Source: Erodium maritimum (lineage: Eukaryota; Streptophyta; Magnoliopsida; Geraniales; Geraniaceae). From it: DNA of 64,000 nt. The notes beneath the pieces are model-generated. The model was not told the DNA's origin. It worked only from the letters and a program-made list of their open reading frames with translations, and searched no databases. Made by a program: the position numbers and the translations under genes. Positions 52,046-64,000 of this stretch are shown piece by piece; position 1 is the first letter of the stretch; every line of letters starts with the position of its first letter. The stretch is taken from NCBI GenBank assembly GCA_963921825.1, contig OY997594.1:34764956-34828955 (forward strand). The letters are read 5' to 3'.

Positions 52046-55000
52046 ATGAAGCTTCATGGAATTTGAGAGGGCTAGCCTCCTCACAAAAGAGGAGGACCTT
52101 AGGTGACGTGATCCGCAAGCAACAACCAGCCATGATCCTCATTCAAGAATCGAAGCTACTCAAACCATTTCCTTGTTTTCTCAGGTCTTGTGGTATGCAT
52201 TGGGGGTGGGAAATGGACTATATTCCTGCTTTTGGTCTCTCTGGTGGCCTCATCATGTGTTGGAAATCAAGTGCCTTTCAAGTTATCAGTATCAAGAAAA
52301 TAAATGGAGCAATGATCTGGCTTGGTACTTTCAAACAAAATGGCTCTCTTTGCTGTATTACAAATATATATGGCCCCTGCACTAAAGAAGAAGAAGAGCC
52401 CTATGGCAAGAACTCATATGTGAATTATCCTCACTAAATCCCATTCCAATGCTACTGCTTGGCAGTGGTTTTAATGCAGTGCTAGCTCCTGAAGAAAGAT
52501 CCAATGCAAGGGCTTCTAATTCAGATATGGTTAACTTTCAGGAGTTGATAGATACTCTTGATCTGATTGATCTACCATTGCATGGAGGTAAAATTACCTG
52601 GTTTGGACCTGGATCTACTGCCTCTAGAATTGATAGATTCCTCATCTCTGCTGACTTCCTAGCCAACTTCAATCATCTATCACAAAAAAATGTCTTCCCA
52701 GATGCATCTTAGACCACATGGCTTTAATACTATATGATGAACAACTGGATTGGGGGCCAAGGACCTTCAAATTCCTTAATTTCTGGCTTGAAGATGGTAG
52801 GTTGTACAAGGCTGTTCAGGATTTATGGGCTTCTTTTCAAGCAACTGGCCCTCCACACATTATTCTATGGAAGAAGCTCAAGATGTTAAAAGCAAAACTC
52901 AAAGAAGGAAACCTACAAGTTTTTGGAAATATTGACTCCCAAGTAAACACTCTCAGACAACAGTTGAACCAAATGGATTGCCTGGTTGAAGATAGGCCAC
53001 TCACCACTGCTGAGTATAACTTCAGAGGAGCTCTTAAGGCTGAGCTAATTGAAAAAATAAAGCTCCTTGCCAAGCTATGGAGTCAAAAGGCCAGGATAAA
53101 ATATTTCCATGAACGAGACAAGGGGTCCAAGTATTTCCATAGGCTGGCTAATTTTCAAGGAGCAAGAAAGCAAATTACTCGGGTCCTAGTTGAAGATGTT
53201 TTACTCCAAGATCCCAATTTAATCAACGCTCATACAGTCACTCATTTCAGCAAAAGATTTGCAGAACCCACATTACATCAAACCAACATAGACCATCTGC
53301 ATTTTAACACCATTTCTCAGCAGCAAGCTCAAGATTTGGAGCTCCCCTTCTCTGAAGCAGAAATCCTAAAGGCTATAATGACATGCTCAGGTGACAAAGC
53401 CTCTGGCCCTGATGGATATACACTCAAGTTCTTCCAAGTATGTTGGCCAATTATAAAGCAAGACTTAATCAGCTTCATCAACCATTTTCACATGTCTGCC
53501 CATCTGGGAAAAGGAATTAACTCCTCCTTCCTAACACTTATAACCAAATGTGAGTAACCTTTATCCTTTGATGACTACATACCCATCAGTCTCATGAGAG
53601 GTCCTTATAAAATCATCTCCAAGCTTCTCTCCATTAGGCTCAAAGGTGTTATCAATTACTTGGTTGGGTTTGAGCAAACAGGCTTCATTTCTGGAAGGCA
53701 AATACTAGATGGTGTTCTAGTAGCTAATGAGGTAGTACATACAATCAAGAAAGACAAGTGCAAAGCTATTCTTTTCAAGGAATATTTTGAGAAAGCTTTT
53801 GAAAAAATACACTGGATGTTTATCATGAAACTACTAGCAAGAATGAGATTTGGAGCTCTTTGGAGACTTTGGATGATCTCCTGTTTTAAAGCTCATGTAT
53901 CTGTGCTTATCAATGGATCCCCCACTTCAGATTTTCAAGTTCATAAAGGCCTAAGACAGGGCTGTGCCCTCTCACCTCTCCTCTTTGCCTTGGTTGCTGA
54001 GGGTCTAAACCAAATTCTAAAAGCTGGTCTCTTCCATAATCAATTCCAATGAATCAAGATTGGAACTAATGGTCTGGTTATATCGCACCTCCAATTTGCT
54101 GATGACACTATCATTTTTATCAAAGGAAATGCTGAGGGGATAACTAATATGAAGAATGCACTCACCCTATTCAGACTAGTAACATGTCTCAAAGTCAACT
54201 ACAAAAAATCAAGTATGATAAGCTTCAATATCTCTTAACAGGAAACTGATCAGTTCTCTCACATTTTAAATTGCTCAGTAGAAAAACTACCAATTTCCTA
54301 TCTTGGATTTTCACTGGGAGCAAATTATAAGAGAATAATAACCTGGGAGCCAATCATTCAAAAGTTCAAAAAAAGTCTTGGTCTCTGGCAAGCCTAGCTG
54401 TTGTCATTTGGTGGAAGAATCACACTCATCAAGTCCACACTCAGTGCTCTACCTCTGTATCATTTCTCCCTCCTCAAGGCACCAAAAGCAGTTATATTAA
54501 ATATGGAGAGACACCAAAGAAGATTTCTCTGGCATGGAGAGCCATCATCCAAAGTTTTCTGCAAAGTAGCTTGGTCAAATCTGTAAAAAAAAGAGATGGG
54601 GGTTTGGGTATCAGAAGTTTGAAAATCATGAACCTAGCTTTATTGGCCAAATGGTGGTGAAGGTTTTCCTTGGAAGAGGATTCTCTCTGGAAACAAACCA
54701 TCTGTGCCAAACTAGGATGGAACTACTCAGAATGGGATCTCTCAAAATTCTCAGAGATTGGTATGCCTAGTTTTACATCACACCTTACAACACTCTTGCA
54801 GGACTCTAGATTCGCTGACATGCTTGGCACAAAAGGCTTGACCTGGAAACTTGGAAGAGGAAATAGAATCCATTTTTGGAAGGAACTATGGTGGGAAGAC
54901 TTGGATTTCAAATCTTTTTTTCCCAGGTTATTTGTTTTATCTGGTTCAAAAAATTTGACCATTGATGCTCTATGGGATGGCAATGCCTGGGACCTCTTAT

Positions 55001-55704
55001 TCAGAAGAGCTCCCAGAGGAAGAGAACTATAAGAATGGGGAGCCCTCTCAGCAATCCTAAGTTCAATACAACCCTCCATAACTGATGACATCCTTATTTG
55101 GAACGCTGATAGAAAAGGCTTCACTGTGGGAAGATTCTATGATTTACTTGCATCTCAAACTACTTCAAACTCCCAATCAGACTAGACCTCTCATATTTGG
55201 ATTTCTTGTATTCCTCCAAAAATCTCAGCATTCTCCTGGCTTGAGTGTTTAGAAGCAATCCCCTCTAAATGCTTCCTGGAAGGAAGATGTATGACCCTCA
55301 CACTACAAGAATTGCTCTGTCCTCATTACTCTTGGGATCTGGAAGATGGAGCTCACTTACTCCTACACTGTCATAAGGCCTGGAAGACCTGGAATTTGGT
55401 CCTAAGTTGGTGGGGTTTGACTTGGGTTTGTCCTGCTTCAGTTAAACACCTTTGCAGTTCTTGGCATAAGCTTCTTCCCTCAAAGTTTAAAAGATGCTGG
55501 GGAGGAATATTACAAATCACTCTTTGGCAAATTTGGCTTGCCAGAAATACTTTGATCTTCAACCACATTGATGAGCCTTCAGAAACCATTATCAATAGAA
55601 TTCTCAACAAGAGCTTCAGCTGGGAATGTGCTAATTTCAAAACTACCTACCATTTTACTCTGCAGGACTGGATCAACAATCCAAGGATGGAGTTTAATCA
55701 GTAA
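52046..55704 (+). pseudogene. LINE copy 3 ORF2 (endonuclease + reverse transcriptase), broken
   Basis: Endonuclease from 52046 (an early one-base loss; then LASSQKRRTLGDVIRKQQP, ILIQESKLL, IDLPLHGGKITWFGPGS), RT (GDKASGPDGYTLKFFQV; GFISGRQILDGVLVANEVV; KGLRQGCALSPLLFALVAEG; HLQFADDTIIF) and a C-terminal region with IPPKISAFSWLECLEAIPS and TLWQIWLARNTLIFN. The reading moves between all three frames at least four times and includes stops such as that at 54395-54397. Confidence 0.85.
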
Positions 55705-56661
55705 GATCTGGCCTTTATCCTCAACTGGCTTGGCCTGATCTTCATTGGGTTTGGGGAGGGTTTGGGGTGGTCTTTGTTTTTTGTTGGGTTTTAGTACTGG
55801 TGAGGCTAGGTCTTTGTTTTGGGGGTGCTGGCCTCTCTGGCCTTGAGTGTTCTGTTCTTTGTGTGGGGGTTGTCTTTTCTCTTGGCCTCTCTCTGTGAGT
55901 GGGTAGCTTTTTTAGTTTTGAGTGTTTTTGTTCTCTCTTGCAGGCTTTGTTGCCTTCTCTTGCAGAGACCCGATGAATCCAGATGGAATCACTACATATA
56001 AATCTCATCCTCAACATTGTTCAAGCCTTGCTCATCATCATTGCATCAAGCTTAACATTCATAAGCTCAATTCACCTCAGAGCTCGTTCTTTGCACAATT
56101 TGAGACTAACCTCATAGCTCGACCTTTGCACATTCAGATATATCAGCGGCATCATAATTAAACATCCTAAAGCACAAATACTTCAATCAGCATCCTAGAG
56201 CACTTCGTCAGAATTCCCTTCCCTCACCAACATTCTCAAGTTTCAATCACCTCTCAGCATCACTGAAGAGCAATCCACAAGTCTCCACTGTGGCTGCTTC
56301 ATTCCCGAGCTTTATCTTGAACAACCTTTTTTCTCAATTCAAACCCTCACTTACTTGCGGCTCAAGCAACAGCTCTCTTAGAACTGATCCTCAGATGACC
56401 ATCACCCTTCCCTGTTTGAAAGATTACAGACTTTTCGCAGCAACAAATTTCCACATATCAACATTCACTCATCAACAACATCATCAACATCCATCTCAAT
56501 ATTGCACTCCTTTACTTATTGTCTCTCTTGGTTTTTCTGTTCTCTTTTGCTCTCCTCAATCTATAGCTAGGTTGTTTGTTTTTGTGCTTGTTCCTTTTCT
56601 TCCTCAGAAGAGGCTTTATTCAATCAATATGCTTTCGCTGATAAAAAAAAGTGTATCAAAA

Positions 56662-57720
56662 GAAGTATTGAAACTATTAACATAAAGTTATACATCACAT
56701 AATGTAACTAAGGTCTAGGTTTACAAGGGTCTTGGGGAGAACTTTCGATTGAGATTGGGATTGGGCAAGAAAGATAGTCTTCTTCTTCTTCATACCTTAT
56801 TCTCATTATTGGTCACGGGTCGTAGTCCATGCAGTCATCCGCTCTTCTAATGAGATCACCGCTTGAGTTAGCCTTTCTTCAATCTCATCTATGGTATACA
56901 CTCATATGCTAGAACAAGTGAATCTGGGGCCTAGGCCTTTGGGACGCTCTCTTCTTCTTCTTCTTCTTCTTCTTCTTCTTCTTCTTCTTCTTCTTCTTCT
57001 TCTTCTTCTTCTTCTTCTTCTTCTTCTTCTTCTTCTTCTTCTTCTCACCACCCAAAACCTGTTGGTGTAACCCTCTCCTAAACCCAAGAATAGATTTGAG
57101 GGAGTACCTAGTCATCATCGTGTATCCTGCCCAAAGCGAGGTGTCCACATCTTTAGGTAAAGTCGGGTTCGACAATCCAATCCTATAGGTCTCCCTAGGC
57201 TTTCCCTTAATAATATTCTGATCACAAGTAAAAACGATATTAACTTACATTCTCATATGCGTTAAACTCATTAAGCTCAAAACAATATATGTGCAATTTC
57301 AATTATAGAAGAAAAAAAATCTTAATTCCTAAACTAATAAATAATGATTATAGTAAATTAATTTAATCACCATAAATCATCTTGGTTAGTGCATCATTAC
57401 CTAATAAAATATAAAATGATTCCAAATTAAAGTTCAAAACATAACAAATGGAAACATGTATCATTTTCGACTTATGGAGATCAGTCATAACATCATACGT
57501 GCAATCGTACACGTTGATGAGTTACACGGGATGCTTGTTCTTATCATACTCAGCTACAAACTGAGAGAAAGTCTTCTAAGCGGTTATATGGTCAATCTTC
57601 AGTGCACGACGTGTTAAGTTGACTTTACTCTCATTCTACGAGCATTAATGACGTAAGTTACTTGAAAAATTTAAGAACAATCATACATCATATATCATAT
57701 ATATCTATAAAAACGTTGGG
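56662..57720 (-). other. Degenerate repeat/coding remnant on the minus strand
   Basis: Minus-strand stretches read like worn coding sequence: LSNPTLPKDVDTSLWAGY and SLKSILGFRRGLHQQVLGGE (57050-57175), and TIDEIEERLTQAVISLEERM (56840-56900), separated by a CTT microsatellite and stops. I do not recognise the family with certainty. It could be the distal part of the repeat whose other side lies at 49108-49508, since LINE copy 3 inserted between them. The rest is AT-rich. Confidence 0.3.
56949..57045. repeat. CTT/GAA microsatellite, about 32 units
   Basis: Nearly pure trinucleotide run. It creates poly-Arg and poly-Lys open frames on the minus strand that should not be annotated as proteins. 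Confidence 0.95.
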
Positions 57721-58070
57721 GCTGGGCTGCTGTGGAACATACGTGGCATTGTTCACTGTTCAGTACCGCACCTTCTCTGTGTTCTCGCTCAATCGAGCCT
57801 CATCCGCGACCGCGTTCTCGCGCAATAAATCCTCACGTTAGCCCCTTTTCCTCTTTCCGTTACAGTATTCATGATTCATGATTCTTCTTCTTCAATTCCC
57901 ACTACAGTATTGATGATTCTACATCTTCAATTCAATTGTATCGGGTGTGGTTTGAAATCAATTGCCGTTACTCCATCTTGATGGCGTCTTTGACTGTGTC
58001 GCTCTAGGTCTTCAATTGCAGTTACTTGCTCATTCTTCCTTACGAGATACGAGAATCACTTACAATTGCG

Positions 58071-58180
58071 GCCTATATAAAACCATTTCCCTTCTCCTTC
58101 AACCTGCCAACATTAGGGTCTTCGCATCGAGTCAAACCCCAATCAGGTAAGAACTCAAATTCCTGAGTGCTCTATTATGG
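58071..58180 (+). promoter_or_regulatory. Candidate core promoter and first leader exon of a gene split by the downstream chromovirus
   Basis: A TATA box (ctatataaaa, 58073-58082) is followed about 30 bp on by a CT-rich start region, a telo-box core (attagggt, reverse of accctaat, 58112-58119) and then cag|gtaagaa (58144-58150), a near-ideal plant 5' splice site. The likely exon is about 58105-58146. The LTR element begins at 58181, just inside the presumed intron, and the intron resumes at 63898. A TGGGCT motif lies further up at 57723-57728. The coding part would be beyond 64000, so the gene cannot be named. Confidence 0.4.
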
Positions 58181-58636
58181 TGTCACGATGACGTGCGTGA
58201 CAAGCTTCTCAATGTTGAAGACGATAGAAACGCACCGTTCCACTTAAGTTCTCTCAAGTGAAACACTGCGTTTTACCTGCGAATAGAAGTCGATATCCAT
58301 TTTGAGCGGTACACGTGTACGCTGGAGAAGAGCTGCTGAAGTCAACAAGGTTCGTCGTCTTCTCCGTTTGTCTTGTGCGAGTTGCAGGACCTGAGGAGGA
58401 AACAGAGCACTGCAGTAGTTGTCGAGAGCACACATCGCATGCTGCTGTCGTTCTATATATAGTAGTTCTAGTCATTGGGAAGGGTATGCAAATTGGTCTA
58501 TGTAGTTGTAGCTGAATCTCTGTAAGAGAGACGTTGAAGCATTTTGAAGCATTGTAAGAGCCTTGGGCTCCATCTTTATATTAATCTAAGTTCCTTGTTT
58601 GTTTCATAAGCTCAAGAGCTCTTCATACTCTTGACA
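58181..58636 (+). repeat. Left LTR of the chromovirus
   Basis: TGTCACG...TTGACA, 456 bp, with a TATA-like ctatatatag near 58452. Directly followed by the primer-binding site. Confidence 0.92.
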
Positions 58637-61600
58637 GTGGTATCAGAGCCAATCTGGCGTCCAACGAAGCCATCGACGAATGTGCAACTCAATCAGGCGT
58701 CAATGAGCTCAGAGTCGAGGTCGCCAACCTTAGAGCCATGGGGGAACGCAGCAGATCTGAGATGTAAGGACTCCGGCGAGGCATGGAGTCATTACTGGAG
58801 TGACTACAAATCGGTCCTCCAAGAGCACCTACTCAACCTCCAGACGGAGGGCAAGACATTGACAGAGGTAAATCGATAGCCTCTTGTATGATAGCAAACC
58901 CATCTACTGCAAATCCTGTTCCCTTTGGTCTTGGGCAAGAATTTTTTTTTCAACCACAACACTGTCACTCCACCGTTGCAAGAACAACATACACCACAAA
59001 ACACCTTCATCCGTCGCCCTATCCCTTAAGACCACAGCTCCTCTTCTCACGGCCCACTTCCACCAACGTTTGTCCCAAACATGCCTCAGCCATCGTTACC
59101 ACACAACCCTCAGGTAAACCATCCTCCACCACGTCCTCAAATGAACCAATACAACCCCCAGCAACCTCCCCAACCATTAAACTTCCGAGCACCGTCGTTA
59201 TCATTTCCTAACGACGATTCAGACATTAGAGGATGGATTCAAAAAGAAACGCTTTACTTTTCGTTTTACGACATTCCGGAGGACCAAAAGGTGCGTTTGG
59301 CTTCGATACATCTTACGGGCCCGGCAGAGTATTGGTTCACAGAGTATCTCATTGGAAAAGAGGTCATTTGGTGGGATCAGTTTTGCTAAGATTTAGTGTG
59401 GAAATTTGAGACACTGGACGCGAAGATGTCTTGATCGAACTCAAGCAACTCCAACAAAATGGCTCGGTTCAGGAGTACGAGATCAAGTTCTTGGAACTGA
59501 AAGTGTTGGTGGCTACGCGCTACCCAAATCTGACGAAGGAGTTCTTCATATCAAATTTTATTGGGGGTTTAAAGTCTCGGATCCGGCCTGATGTCCAACT
59601 ATTCGGTCCTCGTTCGCTCATGCACGCCGTGTATTTGGCTCGCCACGAGGATTACCGTCTCCGACAATACCAACAGACAACAGCCAGACCTCCATTTCAA
59701 CAGTACACACGCCCTCGTCAACAATATCTTCCTCAGCCCCAAACAATCCCACTACTCCCCGCACCACCATCACCAACCACCAAACAACCTCAACGCTTTG
59801 TTCCAATGCCGATTGAAGAAAAGCGTGCAAAGGGTCTCTGCTTCACATGCCTAGCGAAATATAGCAGGGACCATGTCTGTCCGAACAAACAGAGGTTATA
59901 CGTGCTCTTGGAAGAGGACGACAAGGACTCTGCTCCTGAAGAGCAACTACAACCCGACATGCCACAACCAGTCCACCAAGACTTACCAGAAGGGTTACTC
60001 TCGGGCGAGATCGAAGAGCAGGACCTCTGTCACCTGCAATTGGAATTCCTTTGCACATCGGAGTCTCCGATGGACTCGAAATCAATACGTATTGGTGGCC
60101 TGATTCAGAGGAAACCAATTTCGATTCTGGTCGATTCTGGAGCCTCGAAGTCTTTCCTCGACACTCTCACCGCGAAGCATTTGGGCCTGCAAATCATGCC
60201 AACATCGTCCATCTTGGTCCGATTGGGAAATGGTAAATCTTATGTATGCTCCTCTAGGTGTTTGGTTGAGTAGGTCATGAATGATAACATGTTCGCTTGG
60301 GAATTCCTGGTTATGCCCTTGGGGTCCTTTGATATCGTGCTCGGCGTGGATTGGCTCAAGACTGTAAACCCAATTTTGTTGGATTATGAAGCTCGCTCAA
60401 CCACGATTCAACATCAACACAGATCTCTGGTACTTCAGGAATGTCCATCAAACACTCCATACGCAGTCATCTCGCCTCAACAGGTGCTCAATGAGCTGAA
60501 ACAAGGCGAATCCTTGTATCTGGGCTATTTTTTGCTTTGGATAGCGATGCCGTGCTCCCTATCCAACAATTTGAGTTGTAGTAGTTACTTTCAGAATTCG
60601 AAGACGTTTTTTCAGAACCGTCTTCCCCCCCCCCCCTAGATGAGTCCATGATCATAGGATTCTGTTGGTCCCAGGTGCGACTCCGCCTTCTATCAGACCC
60701 TACCGCCAAAGTTTCCAACAGAAGAACGCCATAGAAAAGATGGTGGATGAGTTATTAGCTTTGGGCGTTATTCATGAAAGCAGAAGCCCATACTCATTTC
60801 CTGTCATCCTGGTGAAAAAGAAAGACGGATCATGACGTATGTGCGTCGATTACAGACAGCTCAACGACCAAACGATCAAAGACAAGTTTCCAATCCCTAC
60901 GATCGACGAGTTGCTCGATGAATTTCAGGGCATGAAATACTTCTCTAAAATCGATCTCCGTTCGGGTTACCATCAGATTCACTTGGAGGAGGGCGAGGAA
61001 TTCAAGACGGCGTTCAGAACTCACAACGGCCACTATGAATTTCGCGTCATGCCGTTTGGTTTAACGAACGCGCCGGAGAGTTTTCAGGCGCTGATGAACC
61101 AAGTGCTCAACCCATACTTGAGACGCTTTGCCTTGGTCTTCTTCGACGATATTTTGGTCTATAGCCCAACCTGGAGCGATCACTTGCTCCATCTCCACAC
61201 GATTCTGCAAACGCTGAGAGAACAGAGCCTCTACGCTAAACTTTCAAAGTGCGACTTTGCGCAAGAGAGAATTGCTTATTTGGGCCATATCATTACTGGT
61301 GAGGGCGTATCCACAGACCCAGAGAAAATCCAGGCGATGCTGAAGTGGCCGACGCCGGATTCACTCAAAGCTTTGAGGGGCTTTTTGGGCCTCACGGGCT
61401 ACTACAGAAAGTTCGTCAATGGTTACAGTTCCATTGCTCGACCTCTATCCAACCTTCTCAAGACCAACACATTCTTCTGGTCCCCACAGGCTCAAGAGAG
61501 TTTTGACAAATTGAAGGAAACAATGTCGACCACTCCAGTTTTGGCGCTCCCAGACTTCTCCAAACCGTTTATTATAGAAGCTGACGCATCGGATTCGGGC

Positions 61601-63416
61601 ATTGGTGGTATTCTGCTGCAAGAAGGACGCCCTATAGCTTACATGAGCAAAGCGTTGGGTGATCGCAACCGTGCTCTGAGTACATACGAGAAGGAACTAA
61701 TGGCGATCGTGGTCTGCATTCAAAAATGGCACCACTACATCTCTCAATCGCCGTTCATCATCCGCACAGATTAGCAAAGTTTGAAATATCTACTTGAACA
61801 ACGTTTGGGCATAGCTTATTAGCAAATGTGGTTATCAAAGCTAATGGGCTTGGATTACACGATCGAATACAAGAAGGGACGGGAAAACAAGGTCGCAGAT
61901 GCTCTGTCGAGGTTGCCTTTGGAGTCATTGACCGAATTGTCATAGCTCCTTCTGGTATGGATGACTGAGGTACTCGAGAGTTATGAGGGGGGTGAGGAGA
62001 TTAATGAATTGTTCTTACAATTGGCTCTGAAACCAGATTTGCTACCAAGCCAATCTACTAGGCATGAGATGCTTCTAATAAATGGGAAAATCTGTCTAGG
62101 CCGAAGTAATGGCGCGCGCCAGAAGATCATGTCGTTCCTCCACGACTCTGGCCTCGGTGGTCATTCTGGTGTCCTTGCGACTACCAAACGCATCCAACGA
62201 TACTTTTTCTGGGCTCACATGGCCAAAGATATACAGAAGTTCGTTTCAGAATGTGATACGTGCCAACGCGTCAAGGCAGAGACTATTGCTTCTCCAGGCC
62301 TGCTGCAACCGCTCGCAATTCCTTCTCAACCTTGGACTCAAATCTCCATGGATTTTATCGAAGGGTTGCCGACGTCGGACGGGTTCAATGCGATTTGGGT
62401 AATAGTGGATCGTCACTCCAAATATGCCCATTTCTTTCCCCTAAAGCACCCGTACATAGCAGCAACACTAGGTAAATTATTCATCGACACGGTCTTCAAG
62501 CTCCATGGCCTCCCTCAAGATATCGTTTTAGACCGTGATCGCCTATTTCTAAGCAAATTCTGGTCGGACCTCTTCAAGCGAGTAGGAGTGGACCTCAAGC
62601 TTTCGACATCCTATCACCCACAAACGGATGGTCAAACGGAGCGAGTTAACCAGTGTTTGGAGAACTTCCTCCGCGCAATGAACCACCAAACTCCGAAGAA
62701 GTGGGCTCAATCGTTGACTCTCGCAGAGTTCTGGTATAATTCAAGCTTCCATTCCTCGCTGGGTCTGTCTCTGTTCGAAGCTCTATACGGTTACGCCCCG
62801 CCTCTGTTTGGCATGTCAGGAGAGCCTTCTACTGTCCCAGCAGTGGAACAATTCGTTCGCACAAGGGAGGAACTGTCACGGGTCATGTAGGAGAACCTTC
62901 GCAAGGCTCAACATCGCATGAAGTCTCAGGTGGATAAGAATAGATCAGAACGCACCTTCGATGTCGGTGACTGGGTTTATTTGAAACTCCAGCCTCATCG
63001 TCAAAATTCTCCCAACCTCCGCAAATCCATGAAGGTCGATGCTCGATATTACGGTCCATTTCAGGTGATAGAGAAATTGGGGGAGTAGCTTATCGCCTTC
63101 GTCTTCCGCAGGAGTCAAAGATTCATCCCATGTTCCATGTCTCTCTGCTCAAAAAGCAACTTGGCCACAAGAATCGTTTGGTAGCCTCTCTGCCTGAGAC
63201 AACTGAAGATGGTCGTCTGAAGCTCCATCCGGCGGCCATTTTGGACACTCGGACTATCAGACGCAACAACACTGTCGTGGTCCAGTATTTGATCCAGTGG
63301 AGCGCTCGGCCTCGGAGGATGCTACATGGGAGGACGCCACGTTCATTCGTGGGGAGTTTCCGGAGTGGATTGCTCGTATTCAGGCTTGAGGACAAGCCTG
63401 TTGAAGGGAGTGGCAT

Positions 63417-63892
63417 TGTCACGATAACGTGCGTGACAAGCTTCTCAATGTTGAAGACGATAGAAACGCACCGTTTCACTTAAGTTCTCTCAAGTGAAAC
63501 GCTGCGTTTTACCTGCGAATAGAAGTCGATATCCATTTTGAGCGGTACACGTGTACGCTGGAGAAGAGCTGATGAAGTCAATAGGGTTCGTCGTCTTCTC
63601 CGTTTGTCTTGTGTGAGTTGCAGGACCTGAGGAGGAAACAGAACACTGCAGTAGTTGTCGAGAGCACACATCGCATGATGCTGACGTTCTATATATAGTA
63701 GTTCTAGTCATTGGGAAGGGTATGCAAATCGGTCTCTATAGTTGTAGCATAGAAATGGTAATCTTGGATAGCTGTAGCTGAATCTCTGTAAGAGAGACGT
63801 TGAAGCATTGTAAGAGCCTTGGGCTCCATCTTTATATTAATCTAAGTTCCTTGTTTGTTTCGTAAGTTCAAGAGCTCTTCATACTCTTGACA
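63417..63892 (+). repeat. Right LTR of the chromovirus
   Basis: TGTCACG...TTGACA, 476 bp, direct copy of the left LTR and 20 bp longer overall owing to indels in its 3' half. Flanked by tatgg. Confidence 0.92.
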
Positions 63893-64000
63893 TATGGTTT
63901 GTTCAATCTCTCCCATTCACGGCCTGTTTGAATAGATTTTTATCATGTTACATACAAATTCTATTTCTGATTATATTTATGGATTTCTTTCTCTATGATT
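63893..64000 (+). other. Host DNA beyond the chromovirus, probably intron
   Basis: Resumes the sequence interrupted at 58180. T-rich, no exon seen before the window ends, compatible with the presumed first intron. Confidence 0.35.

Larger units (their letters stand above)
49522..56648 (+). mobile_element. Full-length plant L1-type LINE (copy 3), 13-bp TSD
   Basis: About 7.1 kb, flanked by aagtgtatcaaaa (49509-49521 and about 56649-56661), with a gctgataaaaaaaa tail. ORF1 (RRM type) and ORF2 are both present but carry several frameshifts and stops, and the ORF2 residues are clearly more distant from copies 1 and 2 than those are from each other. It is therefore an older insertion or a different subfamily. 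The sequence after ORF2 (55705-56648) is CT-rich 3' untranslated DNA. Confidence 0.9.
58181..63892 (+). mobile_element. Ty3/gypsy chromovirus (Reina-like), broken copy
   Basis: A 5.7-kb element with TSD tatgg (58176-58180, 63893-63897), LTRs of 456 and 476 bp, and an initiator-Met primer-binding site tggtatcagagcc at 58638-58650. Parts in order: gag (about 58880-59950, ending in a zinc-knuckle-like C-F-T-C region), aspartic protease (DSGAS, near 60130), reverse transcriptase (VDYRQLNDQ; FFDDILVYS; 60830-61350), RNase H (EADASDSGIGG, 61580-61900), integrase (H-H-C-C zinc motif near 62150-62280, then the core to about 62890), a chromodomain-like end (63130-63400) and a purine tract before the right LTR. 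Short LTRs and the domain order fit small plant chromoviruses such as Reina. The LTRs differ at about 15 sites plus two indels (about 96.5%), suggesting one to two million years. It is broken in several places (at least five). Confidence 0.92.

Noticed and set aside
56902-57175. Minus-strand open frames of poly-Arg and poly-Lys
   Set aside because: They are produced by the CTT microsatellite at 56949-57045 and have no protein-like composition elsewhere.

Overview
The window is nuclear DNA from a flowering plant, most likely a eudicot. The coding exons read as land-plant proteins, the introns are short and AT-rich with GT-AG borders, and the spacer DNA is filled with LINEs, LTR elements, MITEs and a PIF/Harbinger element typical of plant genomes. 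The species cannot be named from the sequence.

Layout. (1) 1-17514, plus strand: 23 exons covering about 3,330 codons, the 3' part of a TRA1/TRRAP gene (giant HEAT-FAT-pseudokinase-FATC scaffold of SAGA/NuA4). The 5' end lies outside the window. Its introns carry a MULE-like foldback MITE with a perfect 9-bp target duplication, a second foldback MITE and a Stowaway-like MITE. (2) 17515-26064: gene-poor spacer with a hAT-type MITE, a possible 68-codon gene with its own TATA box and telo-box, a young non-autonomous LTR element (TRIM-like, about 98.5% identical LTRs) and microsatellites. (3) 26065-30036, plus strand: 12-exon calcium-dependent protein kinase of the CPK16/CPK18/CPK28 group, about 544 codons. 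The codon in front of its expected N-myristoylated glycine is ATA instead of ATG, and one intron is GC-AG. (4) 30601-38030: a full-length plant L1-type LINE with a 13-bp target duplication, landed in the 3' flank of the kinase gene. (5) 38292-48192: a PIF/Harbinger transposon (TAA duplication, 15-bp terminal inverted repeats, decayed transposase on the minus strand) that appears to be split by a second LINE, which is itself split by a 3.2-kb solo LTR. (6) 48193-58070: a second hAT MITE, a third full-length LINE with its own 13-bp duplication and a degenerate flanking repeat region. (7) 58071-64000: what looks like the promoter and first leader exon of a further gene, whose first intron has been entered by a 5.7-kb Ty3/gypsy chromovirus (TSD tatgg).

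The two certain host genes are unrelated in function: TRA1 acts in nuclear chromatin-modifying complexes, the kinase in calcium signalling near membranes. There is no operon-like or defence-type gene cluster and no CRISPR array. The most unusual signals are the altered kinase start, a LINE whose long ORFs are broken only by stop codons, stop codons at nearly the same ORF2 position in three LINE copies, the three-layer nested insertion and the gene apparently split by a chromovirus.

All gene models were made by reading the sequence against remembered family sequences. Splice sites were placed by frame continuity and GT/GC-AG borders, without transcript data.
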